A DNA stretch of 64,000 nucleotides, from positions 310,001-374,000 of the forward strand of contig NC_015844.1 in assembly GCF_000973105.1 (NCBI RefSeq), written 5' to 3'. The notes under the pieces were generated by a model, which was not told the DNA's origin, did no database searches, and saw nothing but the letters and a program-made list of their open reading frames with translations. The position numbers were made by a program, and so were the translations under genes. Source of the stretch: Zobellia galactanivorans (lineage in GTDB: Bacteria; Bacteroidota; Bacteroidia; Flavobacteriales; Flavobacteriaceae). Every line of letters begins with the position of its first letter. The first letter of the stretch is position 1. Below, one piece after another: positions 9,770 to 18,094 of this stretch.

Positions 9770-9868
9770 TTCGCCAAAGAACACGAACCTAATATTGGCG
9801 GCTCTTTTTCACTTATTCCAGACCTTTATCTCGGCACATTATTTTATCCCTCATTTGTTCTTGGCGAA
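9770..9868. repeat. Long-range inverted repeat between convergent genes
   Basis: TTCGCCAAAGAACA (9770-9783) pairs with TGTTCTTGGCGAA (9856-9868) apart from one bulged base. An inner CGCCAA (9772-9777) could alternatively pair with TTGGCG (9795-9800), which is followed by CTTTTTC. It lies between two convergent genes and may serve as a bidirectional terminator or be the remnant of a small repeat element. Confidence 0.45.
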
Positions 9869-9894
9869 ATCAGGAAGGTGTAATTAAAGTGAGG

Positions 9895-10689
9895 TCAAAT
9901 TTCACCGATTGGTTTTCCTATGGTGGCCAAAATCCCACCATCTACGTATAAGATATGTCCATTTACAAAATCACTTGCCTGGGAGGCCAGAAATATAGCC
10001 GCTCCTGAAAGATCTTTGGGGTTTCCCCATTTTGCCGCAGGGGTTCGGTTAATTATAAAATCGTTGAAAGGGTGTCCGTCTACGCGAATAGGAGCTGTCT
10101 GAGCAGTTGCAAAATAACCCGGTCCTATCCCGTTTACCTGTATATTGTGCTTGGCCCATTCCGTAGCCATATTCTTTGTCAACATTTGAAGCCCCCCTTT
10201 GGCCGCCGCATAGGCACCTACTGTGTTTCTTCCCAATTCGCTCATCATAGAGCAGATATTGATGATCTTTCCCTGCTTTCGGGCAATCATTCCCTTTACC
10301 ACATGCTTTGATACAATAAAAGGACTCACAAGGTCCACATCGATGACCTGTTTGAAATCGGCCACTTCCATGGCTTCCAAAGGTGTTCTTTTTATAATGC
10401 CCGCATTATTGACCAAAATATCAATATTACCGACCTCTTTCCCAATGCGCCCTACGGCATCTTTCACCTCTACTTCATCGGTAACATCAAATTTAAATCC
10501 GAAGGCCCGTATACCGGCACTTTTATAATATGCCACCGCATCGTCGATCTTCTGTTGGGAAGAATTCCCATTCACTACAATAGTCGCCCCTGACAGTCCA
10601 AGACCTTTGGCCATAGCCATTCCCAATCCGTGCGTACTTCCTGTGACCAAGGCTATTTTATCGGTCAGGTCAAACAATTCTTTTGACAT
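9895..10689 (-). CDS. kduD: KduD-like short-chain dehydrogenase (2-dehydro-3-deoxygluconate / gluconate 5-dehydrogenase family)
   Basis: Cytoplasmic NAD(P)-dependent SDR of 264 residues. The cofactor loop TGSTHGLG (16-23), NNAG (94-97) and the catalytic Ser147, Tyr160 and Lys164 are intact; the C-terminus ends with the usual YVDGG. Its closest visible relatives are gluconate 5-dehydrogenases and KduD. With kduI and a GH105 enzyme in the same locus, the KduD role is most likely: reducing 2,5-diketo-3-deoxygluconate to 2-keto-3-deoxygluconate. It follows the symporter gene by 103 bases on the same strand, probably in one operon. A DEH reductase role, as in alginate use, is the main alternative; kduI argues against it because that isomerase is not needed for alginate. 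Confidence 0.82.
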   Translation of the reverse strand: MSKELFDLTDKIALVTGSTHGLGMAMAKGLGLSGATIVVNGNSSQQKIDDAVAYYKSAGIRAFGFKFDVTDEVEVKDAVGRIGKEVGNIDILVNNAGIIKRTPLEAMEVADFKQVIDVDLVSPFIVSKHVVKGMIARKQGKIINICSMMSELGRNTVGAYAAAKGGLQMLTKNMATEWAKHNIQVNGIGPGYFATAQTAPIRVDGHPFNDFIINRTPAAKWGNPKDLSGAAIFLASQASDFVNGHILYVDGGILATIGKPIGEI

Positions 10690-10792
10690 GTTCTTATATT
10701 TTTTTACTTTATAATATTCTGGTTCCCTATAGAATCTTGACGGGTATTCCTTTACCGCCCCGTTTAGGCCTTCCTTTATGGTACGAACTAGC

Positions 10793-12973
10793 TTAACCTC
10801 CCAAATTCACCAAGAAGTACAACAAGGCCAAAACCACGAGAACAAAACCGCAGGCCGCAATAAAGCCTACCCCATCGGTACGGTCCCATCGGGTAAATTC
10901 CCAATTGGAATCGGGCCCGAACAATTTGGTTTCATTGCAGTCAGTCATATGGGCATAAGACCACTCCAATTTCATTTCATCCTCCTCCTTGGTTTCCCCT
11001 ACTTGGGTTTTCATTTTCGCATAGAACCTTTTAATATTATACTCCTCATCTTCTTTTCGGGGAAAAATAGAGCTGATCAAAATGATCAATAAAAATGGAA
11101 AACTCATCCGAATCAAAATTCTCAAGGTTTCGTTCAAGGAATAAGAATTATTTTCTAGGGCGAAGCCCATTTTATCAAGAAGTAAGAGTTCGGGATTGAT
11201 CATACCCGTGCCAACAGGCTTACCCTCTTTATCAATTTTTATGCCCGTACTCCAAAAGATAGACTTACTAGGCAGTTTAAACTTTTTGACAAACTCCTGC
11301 CCCACTATTAGTTCTTCAGGTCTATCGCCAATGTGATCGGTTTTCCAAGCCGCTATTTCCTGTTTTCTGCTTTCTACGTCCGACTCCTTTGCAAAATAGG
11401 TGCGTATCTCGAATTTTTCGGAGGTGGTCTTTAAAAAGTAAAGATCTTCCTTAATGTCGGGATTTATTAAATTAATTAGTATCGGTATTCCAAAGAATAC
11501 CAAAAAAGTAGAAATAATAGAGACCTTGACAGAAAGGCGGCTGGTCTTGCGCCACAAAATACCCATCCAAAACCCTGCTGAAAATATTACCCCAAATTCC
11601 CACCACAATTTCATGATTTGAAACAGATTGTCATTTAAAAGGGTAATGCCAGCCGCGGCAACGATAACCAGACTTCCCAATATGCGTCCTATGGCTACAT
11701 AGTGGCGTTCACTTTTATTCGGAAAATAAGGTCGATATACATTATTGGTAAGCAAACCTGAAGTCGTAATCATAAGCGTGGCGGCCGTAGACATTAGCGC
11801 CGCCATTAAACTAGCAATCATTAATCCCACAAGTCCCATATTGACCGAGCCCAACAATTTAAAGGAAGCATACCCCCATATTTTATCGGGATCGGTAATC
11901 TCATCGGCATATAAGAACACTATAAGTAGGGCCGTAAAACCCCATAGTACCGTGGTAATCCTTTTGAGGTACGATCCAAAGGTCAACCCTACCCTTGCCG
12001 AGTATTCATCTTTGGCAGCGCTAGGAGTCACAAAGGTGTTGGCCTGCGCACAGGTATTTATGATGGCCATAATCGATAAGGCCGCTATATAGTACCATGT
12101 AAAATCCAATGAATATGGAGAACCAAAAATTTCAAAAAAGCTCTCGGGGAGGTTGTCGTGCATACGGGTCAAAGCCCCCATCACACCGGTATCGCCGTAT
12201 TTATCGTTGATGGCCATAATAGCAAAGGGAACGAGCATTATAGAGAGGAATATGATAAAAACCCCTTGAATAAGGTCACTTAAGAATGCCGCTTCGAGCC
12301 CTCCCATCATAGAATAGCCGGCCACAATGACCACGATGATGAATACCAACCAATACTTATTGATGTGGGAAAACGATTTTTCGGGTTGTAACTGCCGTAA
12401 ATAAGTAAGCTCTTTCAGTTCAGGAGCGTCTAAGGTGGTAAAATCCTTTGCTTCGAGCACACGCATTCGTTCGGCCTGTCCGTACTCCTCTTTTTCTCCA
12501 AAGGTAAATTCCTCATACGTTTTCGGGGTCATTACCGATACAGTCTTGATAATGGTTATAAACCCTAGGGAAAGCAATATACCCAAGCCAATACTCGAAA
12601 TAATGGCATACATTCTCCCCAATCCTTTGCTCGTAAACCTTTCGGTGTAAAAATCGGCCAAGGTCGTACACCTCATCCTTCTATACCAAGGCCCTATAAA
12701 CCAGAATAGGGGCGTACTAAAAAGCATCAACAAATTGGCCCATACGCCGGCCGCTCCATTATTAAATGTAGCTGTACCAACAGACGGGCCGGTATCAGAA
12801 CTTGTCGCTTGGCCAAAGGTGGCAAAAATCTGCACGATCTTTCCAAATTTTCTCCCTCCTAGAAAAAAATCTTCCTGATTCTTAATTCTTAACATAGACC
12901 TGATACCAATCCCTATGATTACCACAAAATAGACCACAATTACCACTAGGTCGATAGTACTTAATCCGAACAT
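10793..12973 (-). CDS. Sodium:solute symporter (SSS family) with long soluble insertions
   Basis: Inner-membrane sodium/solute symporter with 726 residues, against about 500-600 for common members. The first helix (LSTIDLVVIVVYFVVIIGIGI) is followed by the family hallmark FFLGGRKFGK. Later helices include FATFGQATSSDTG and AALMSTAATLMITTSGLL. Two polar stretches are unusual: about residues 145-205, rich in Glu and Lys, and about 505-600 plus a long segment before the last helix. Similar long SSS proteins occur in Bacteroidota uronate loci. In this context it should import unsaturated uronyl oligomers or monomers made by the lyases, for cytoplasmic GH105, KduI and KduD; the substrate is inferred from the neighbours. 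It is divergent from the secreted protein gene beginning at 13460. Confidence 0.88.
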   Translation of the reverse strand: MFGLSTIDLVVIVVYFVVIIGIGIRSMLRIKNQEDFFLGGRKFGKIVQIFATFGQATSSDTGPSVGTATFNNGAAGVWANLLMLFSTPLFWFIGPWYRRMRCTTLADFYTERFTSKGLGRMYAIISSIGLGILLSLGFITIIKTVSVMTPKTYEEFTFGEKEEYGQAERMRVLEAKDFTTLDAPELKELTYLRQLQPEKSFSHINKYWLVFIIVVIVAGYSMMGGLEAAFLSDLIQGVFIIFLSIMLVPFAIMAINDKYGDTGVMGALTRMHDNLPESFFEIFGSPYSLDFTWYYIAALSIMAIINTCAQANTFVTPSAAKDEYSARVGLTFGSYLKRITTVLWGFTALLIVFLYADEITDPDKIWGYASFKLLGSVNMGLVGLMIASLMAALMSTAATLMITTSGLLTNNVYRPYFPNKSERHYVAIGRILGSLVIVAAAGITLLNDNLFQIMKLWWEFGVIFSAGFWMGILWRKTSRLSVKVSIISTFLVFFGIPILINLINPDIKEDLYFLKTTSEKFEIRTYFAKESDVESRKQEIAAWKTDHIGDRPEELIVGQEFVKKFKLPSKSIFWSTGIKIDKEGKPVGTGMINPELLLLDKMGFALENNSYSLNETLRILIRMSFPFLLIILISSIFPRKEDEEYNIKRFYAKMKTQVGETKEEDEMKLEWSYAHMTDCNETKLFGPDSNWEFTRWDRTDGVGFIAACGFVLVVLALLYFLVNLGG

Positions 12974-13459
12974 ATATCTTTTATTTTAGCGAACCGCCAT
13001 TAATTCCCGTGCAATTAAGACCATCCCCAGACCGTGATGGCTTAGAGATGTTGCAGAAGCTATTGGAGATAAGCCAATACCCTCTAGAGAAAACATATTT
13101 CCCTATAAAAAGGGCATATTGAACCACGATCTCAACTAAAGTTGATGCTCTTTAAAAGCTCTGCTGCCCGTAGTTTTCCTTGAAAAATCACCCCAAACTC
13201 CCAAAAATCACATGACTAGGTGGGTCCGCAAACTTCCTAATTGATATCGACCCGCTTCACATCTACAACTATACCACTAACAAAACGACATACTGCAACC
13301 TCGGAAACATGATATGAGACATTTCGCCCTAAGCATATGCCGAGCAAACCGATAATTTTATACCGGCCTTTTAGTGAGGCGATTTGTTGTAAGAAGCAGC
13401 TGCCCAAAATATGGAACACTCCATTTTCGATGGCTCTTCCCTATTCATATTATAAATCA
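12974..13459. promoter_or_regulatory. Divergent regulatory region between symporter and secreted-protein operons
   Basis: About 490 bases separate the two divergent starts. The frame of the plus-strand gene is open back to 13337, but the upstream part lacks a signal peptide and looks untranslated. No clear operator or promoter motif was found; both promoters of the intracellular uronate operons must lie here. Confidence 0.45.
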
Positions 13460-15748
13460 ATGTGTATACCTATGATCAGAATTCTTAGTATTCTTATTTT
13501 GCTCCTTATCAGTCTTAACGGTTATTCCCAAACGGAAACTGTTGTTCCACAAATACGGTTCAAACAGTACGACCATCAGAAATACAATCAAAGGGTCGCC
13601 CAAAAAGACTTTTCCCTAGCCGAAAACGGTCCTCTTCATTTTCAAGAATCGAGTTGGATACGTAAAATAGATACGGTAGGAATCGACAATGAATCGGGAA
13701 CCATTGACCTTAGGATCAGCTTAAGATGTGTTTCCGGTCAAGTACCCCAAAGTAGTATTGGTCTTGTCTTTCAGATGGACAATTGGCACGACTCCAACTA
13801 TGTACTAATGCCCGGTGCCCTTTATAACGGGAATAAATACGATTACCGAAGAATCCGATATTCGCCCAAACTCATGGACCCTAGGGACATTGCTCCAGAG
13901 GTACCCATTATCATTACAGACGTTCCTCGTCTCAACAAATATGAAGGCGTTTCAGAAGTACAACTCAGAAGCGGGGCTACCACCTCCCCTTCCATTTCCT
14001 ATTTTGATTCCATACAGAATAAAGGCTACATTTTATTAAGCGAACAAGGCAATAGCTTAGGGGATTTCGGCCTAGGCATAGTAGAATCAAGAAACCGCGA
14101 GCATGCCGAATTTTCGATAAGCTCTCCCCTAGTGAGGGAAAAGCACCAATATTTCGCCAATGACAACCTGGCCCCTTCCAATGACCGTGGGGCCGATTTC
14201 AAGGCCGGCGATACCCTTACCTTCCACTTTAAATCCTATTCATTTGAGGCCCAAAACGTTCAAGACCTGTTCAACAAATTTGCCATGGTCAGGAAAGAAC
14301 TCAATACCAATAAGGCCTACAACAATGTTATACCTCTTTCTTATGCCTTTGAAACCATAGAAAAAAAGTTCAAAAGGGACAATTGGGTACCCATTGACGA
14401 CCTTGGATATTTTTCAGTAGGCCTACGTGAAAACTTCCTGCAGGATTTTCAAACCGGTTGGACGGGAGGAATGATTTCGACCTATCCCCTGCTCTTTTCG
14501 GAAAAGAGGGACACGCGTGAACGGGTAATCAAAAATTTCGATTGGTTCTTTCCCAACAGTACTTCTCCCTCGGGACTTTTTTATGGATTTTGTGAAGGAG
14601 GCACGGATTGGTTTGGCGGAGACAAGCGTAAATACCATACCAAAGATTGGCTGCTGACCCGAAAAAGTGCCGACGCCATATTTTTTGTACTCGAACAATT
14701 CAAACTTATGAAGACCAAGGGAATTCCGGTCGACCCACAATGGGAGAAGGGAATTCGAACCTCCTGCGATACCTTTGTCAACATATGGCAAACATATGGG
14801 CAAATAGGCCAATTTGTAGACGCCAAAACCGGTACCATTCAGGTAGGGGGCTCTTCCTCTGCCGGAATATTGCCTGCCGGACTGGTGCTTGCCGCCGACT
14901 ATTTCAAGGCCCCGAACTATTTGGACACCGCTAAGGAAATTGGCCAGTATTTCTATAGCAATTTTACGGAAAAAGGCATTTCATGCGGTGGTCCGGGCGA
15001 TGCCTTACAGAATTTCGATAGCGAGTCCGCCTATGCTTTAATTGAGTCTTACTACAGCCTCTATGAAGCCTCTAGCGATCCACAATGGGAAGTCGCTGCC
15101 GAGGAAGCCGCCAAGCAATTCTCATCTTGGGTCATTGCCTATAATTACGAATTTCCCGAAGAATCTACCTTTGGCAAGTTGGGCAACCATTCTATCGGTG
15201 GAGTATGGGCCAATACACAAAACACCCATGGGTCGCCCGGTATTTGCACCCATAGCGGCTTGGCCCTCTTAAAACTATTTCGTTCTACGGGCGAGCCTTT
15301 CTATGCCGAACTCCTATCCGATATTACCCATGCCATTCCGCAATGCCTCTCCGTTCCTTCAAGAAGGATAATGGATGCGCCTGACGGATGGATGAGCGAA
15401 CGCTTAAGTACCACCGACTGGAACGAAGGCATCGGGGAAATATTCGTGGGCTCAACTTGGGCCGAGACGGCACTGATGCTCACTTATACCGAAATTCCAG
15501 GTATTTATGTCTGTACGGCCAAATCTGAAGTAATTTCTTTTGACAATCTCACCGTTGAGATACTTAAGGATACTCCCAAATACATAAAAGTGAAAGTAAA
15601 AAACCCGACCCAAATGGAGGCGAAGGTCAAGATTTGGGAAGAAGACCTTAAGGAAAGACAATTGTTTCTGGAAACCAATTACCTACTGAAAGCCAAACCT
15701 GTAACGGTACCTCAGCAAGGACATATCACATTAACCTTTAAAAAATAA
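13460..15748 (+). CDS. Secreted protein of unknown function, possible (alpha/alpha)-barrel carbohydrate-active enzyme
   Basis: I do not recognise the family. The ATG at 13460 (or 13472) gives a clean signal peptide, MIRILSILILLLISLNGYSQ, and a mature protein of about 740 residues. The reading frame extends further upstream, but that would bury the signal. The N-terminal third is beta-rich (WIRKIDTVGIDNESGTIDLRISL). From about residue 290 the protein becomes helical and full of aromatic and Gly motifs (GFCEGGTDWFGGD, GGSSSAGILPAGLVLAADYF, CGGPGDALQNFDSESAYALIESYYSLYEAS, HGSPGICTHSGLALLKLF). These resemble the alpha/alpha-barrels of glycoside hydrolases and lyases. A short beta domain closes it. 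It heads an operon with kduI (140 bases on) and the GH105 gene, so a role in depolymerising the same uronate glycan is likely. Confidence 0.7.
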   Translation: MCIPMIRILSILILLLISLNGYSQTETVVPQIRFKQYDHQKYNQRVAQKDFSLAENGPLHFQESSWIRKIDTVGIDNESGTIDLRISLRCVSGQVPQSSIGLVFQMDNWHDSNYVLMPGALYNGNKYDYRRIRYSPKLMDPRDIAPEVPIIITDVPRLNKYEGVSEVQLRSGATTSPSISYFDSIQNKGYILLSEQGNSLGDFGLGIVESRNREHAEFSISSPLVREKHQYFANDNLAPSNDRGADFKAGDTLTFHFKSYSFEAQNVQDLFNKFAMVRKELNTNKAYNNVIPLSYAFETIEKKFKRDNWVPIDDLGYFSVGLRENFLQDFQTGWTGGMISTYPLLFSEKRDTRERVIKNFDWFFPNSTSPSGLFYGFCEGGTDWFGGDKRKYHTKDWLLTRKSADAIFFVLEQFKLMKTKGIPVDPQWEKGIRTSCDTFVNIWQTYGQIGQFVDAKTGTIQVGGSSSAGILPAGLVLAADYFKAPNYLDTAKEIGQYFYSNFTEKGISCGGPGDALQNFDSESAYALIESYYSLYEASSDPQWEVAAEEAAKQFSSWVIAYNYEFPEESTFGKLGNHSIGGVWANTQNTHGSPGICTHSGLALLKLFRSTGEPFYAELLSDITHAIPQCLSVPSRRIMDAPDGWMSERLSTTDWNEGIGEIFVGSTWAETALMLTYTEIPGIYVCTAKSEVISFDNLTVEILKDTPKYIKVKVKNPTQMEAKVKIWEEDLKERQLFLETNYLLKAKPVTVPQQGHITLTFKK

Positions 15749-15888
15749 CGGGCCAACAGTTGAAAATTGGAACAAACACCACCGTTTTCAACCTTCGGCC
15801 AATCTTGTTGAACATCTCCATATCGCGATATGGATAGTATTAGGCAATTTGCCTTGATTCCATCGATACCCATAAATAAACTATACAT

Positions 15889-16722
15889 ATGAAGAGTACT
15901 TTTAAAATACGATACGCCACACATCCCGACGATGCCAAAACATATGACACCCAACGATTGAGAAAGGATTTTTTGGTAAACGACATCTTTACCGAAGACG
16001 AAGTAAACCTCACCTACTCCCACTATGACCGATTCATCATGGGCGGGGCCATGCCAGTTCATGAAAAGTTGCAATTGGAGTCCATTCCCTTTTTTGCCAC
16101 CAAATACTTTTTGCAAAAGAAGGAGATGGGAATCATCAACATTGGCCAGAAGGGCAAGGTTATCGCCGACGGTCAGACCTATGAACTTGAACATAAAGAC
16201 GCCCTATACTTGGGCAGTGACGTTAAGGATATATCTTTTGAAAGTGAAGAAGCCAGCAAACCGTCCAAGTTTTATTTGAATGCCTGTATCGCCCATAAAG
16301 CGCTCCCCTCAAAATTAATATCATTTGCCGACGCCCCTGTTCTTGAACTGGGGACTACAGAAGAATCGAACAAACGAAAATTATACCAACACATTGTTCC
16401 CCATACCGTCGAAACCTGTCAATTAATGATGGGGATTACCTCGCCTGAACTTGGAAATGCATGGAACACTATGCCTGCCCACGTACATGAACTCCGGATG
16501 GAAGCCTATTTCTATTTTGACGTTCCCGAAGGAAAGGCTGCGGCGCACATCATGGGCCAACCCCAAGAGACCCGAATACTATGGGTAGCAAATGAGCAAG
16601 CGGTCATTTCCCCGCCTTGGAGCATCCACTGTGCGGCAGGAACCTCTCCCTACAGTTTTATATGGGGAATGGCGGGCGATGACGACCCCATAGTTCCTTA
16701 TCCGATCAGTGAGCTGCAATAA
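15889..16722 (+). CDS. kduI: 5-dehydro-4-deoxy-D-glucuronate isomerase
   Basis: Cupin-fold zinc isomerase that converts 5-keto-4-deoxyuronate, the open form of the unsaturated uronate made by lyases and GH105/GH88 enzymes, into 2,5-diketo-3-deoxygluconate. The length (277 residues) is standard. The zinc ligands are visible as His198 and His200 (PAHVHELRME), Glu205 and His247 (SIHCAAGT), each two positions later than in the E. coli enzyme. There is no signal peptide, so it is cytoplasmic. It lies between the secreted protein gene and the GH105 gene (15-base gap) and works directly upstream of the KduD-like dehydrogenase encoded divergently. This gene is the best evidence that the locus handles unsaturated hexuronates from pectin-, ulvan- or glycosaminoglycan-like polymers rather than alginate. 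Confidence 0.95.
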   Translation: MKSTFKIRYATHPDDAKTYDTQRLRKDFLVNDIFTEDEVNLTYSHYDRFIMGGAMPVHEKLQLESIPFFATKYFLQKKEMGIINIGQKGKVIADGQTYELEHKDALYLGSDVKDISFESEEASKPSKFYLNACIAHKALPSKLISFADAPVLELGTTEESNKRKLYQHIVPHTVETCQLMMGITSPELGNAWNTMPAHVHELRMEAYFYFDVPEGKAAAHIMGQPQETRILWVANEQAVISPPWSIHCAAGTSPYSFIWGMAGDDDPIVPYPISELQ

Positions 16723-16737
16723 CCCTAAAACTAAAAA

Positions 16738-17940
16738 ATGAGTTTTTTACACGATAAAAAAGAAGTAGAGCGCCTAATACGGCTCGTTGCGGACAGGATA
16801 ATAGAAGACACCACCTATCGGTTCATTGACAAGGCTTCGGGAGAAACCCTAGACGATTTAAAAACGGTAGCTCCTACCAAGGATGTTTGGCTTAAGAGCG
16901 GTTACGAAGACTGGAAATACTGGAACGGGGTAACCCATATTGCATTGTTCAAAATGGCCCACCTTCTTCAAGACCAAAAATACGAAGATTATGTGCTACG
17001 TAATTTTGATTTCATCTTTGAAAACCTTGATTTTTTTGAAAAACAATTCGCCGATTTCGACCCCGAGCAATATGCCCCCAATTTCCATCAATTTTTTAGG
17101 CTCGACAGGCTTGATGATTGCGGGGCCATGGACGGCAGTCTCATTGAGGCATATCAGATACGAAAGAACGACCATTGGCTCGATAGGCTCCAAAAAGTAA
17201 AAGCTTGGGTTTCATCGGGGCAAGACCGGTTGCAAAACGGTGTGTTTTGCAGAAATTACAAAGGCTATACTACCGTATGGGCCGATGACGTATATATGAG
17301 CGTTCCCTTTTTGGTACGCATGGGCAAAATGAGCGGTGACACTTCATTTTGGGACGATGCCATTTCAAATGCCCTCGGGTTCCACGAATTGCTATTTGAC
17401 GATTCCAAAGGGCTATACTGGCATTCGTACTGTACCCAAATAGGCGAAAAAGGAGTTGCACACTGGGGAAGGGCCAATGGCTGGTCGATCGTTGCCAAAT
17501 GCGATTTACTGGAATATATCCCTAAGGATTACCCTGGTTGGGAAGAAGTTCGGAAATCCCTTTTCGAGCAGATTATAGGCATATCTAGGTACCAAACGGC
17601 AAACGGCATGTGGCGTCAGCTCATTGACAAACCCGATTCCTTTTTGGAAACATCGGGTACCGCCATGTTTACCTATGCGGTAGCCAAAGCGGTCAATGAA
17701 AAATGGATTCCCGAAATATATTCGTCCATTGCCATAAATGGATGGAAGGGAATTTCAGAAAACATAATGGCCGACGGACAGATTACCAATATTAGCGAAG
17801 GCTTCAACATACGGCAAGACCTGTCATATTACTACAATCGCCCCCGCCCCTTGAACGACCCGCATGGTTTGGGCGCCGTATTGCTGGCCGGGGTAGAAAT
17901 CCATAAAATGAAAGATTATCAAGACTATATGTGGTATTAA
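16738..17940 (+). CDS. GH105-family unsaturated uronyl hydrolase
   Basis: Glycoside hydrolase of the GH105 (YteR-like) type, which removes the 4,5-unsaturated uronic acid from the non-reducing end of lyase products by hydrating the double bond. The protein has 400 residues and no signal peptide, so it acts in the cytoplasm. Visible motifs are DDCGAMDGS (Asp127), WADDVYMSVPFL (Asp184, matching the catalytic Asp143 of YteR) and HWGRANGWS (242-250). The spacing of the two Asp residues fits the family. It starts 15 bases after kduI and its product feeds KduI. Whether it prefers unsaturated glucuronyl or galacturonyl ends cannot be told from the sequence. A strong terminator follows at 18010-18040. 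Confidence 0.92.
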   Translation: MSFLHDKKEVERLIRLVADRIIEDTTYRFIDKASGETLDDLKTVAPTKDVWLKSGYEDWKYWNGVTHIALFKMAHLLQDQKYEDYVLRNFDFIFENLDFFEKQFADFDPEQYAPNFHQFFRLDRLDDCGAMDGSLIEAYQIRKNDHWLDRLQKVKAWVSSGQDRLQNGVFCRNYKGYTTVWADDVYMSVPFLVRMGKMSGDTSFWDDAISNALGFHELLFDDSKGLYWHSYCTQIGEKGVAHWGRANGWSIVAKCDLLEYIPKDYPGWEEVRKSLFEQIIGISRYQTANGMWRQLIDKPDSFLETSGTAMFTYAVAKAVNEKWIPEIYSSIAINGWKGISENIMADGQITNISEGFNIRQDLSYYYNRPRPLNDPHGLGAVLLAGVEIHKMKDYQDYMWY

Positions 17941-18009
17941 TAGGAGCTATACCACGCCCCCTTAGAAATTGGGTTTTATTAGTTGAATAGTTTAGTTTGT
18001 TGAGTGAAG

Positions 18010-18040
18010 AAAGGCCATTTTCTAAAACGAAATGGCCTTT
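18010..18040. terminator. Bidirectional intrinsic terminator
   Basis: A perfect 11-bp stem, AAAGGCCATTT (18010-18020) with AAATGGCCTTT (18030-18040), has a 9-base loop and is followed by TGTTATTTTCTTTC. It lies between the convergent GH105 and cytochrome genes. Because the stem arms end in T runs on one strand and begin with A runs, it can serve both directions. Confidence 0.88.
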
Positions 18041-18094
18041 TGTTATTTTCTTTCGGAACCTTAACAATCGAGTTATCCCCCACTTCCAAAAATA

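Noticed and set aside
9895-17940. Alginate utilization block
   Set aside because: KduI and GH105 belong to the 5-keto-4-deoxyuronate route, and no PL6, PL7 or PL17 signature was seen.
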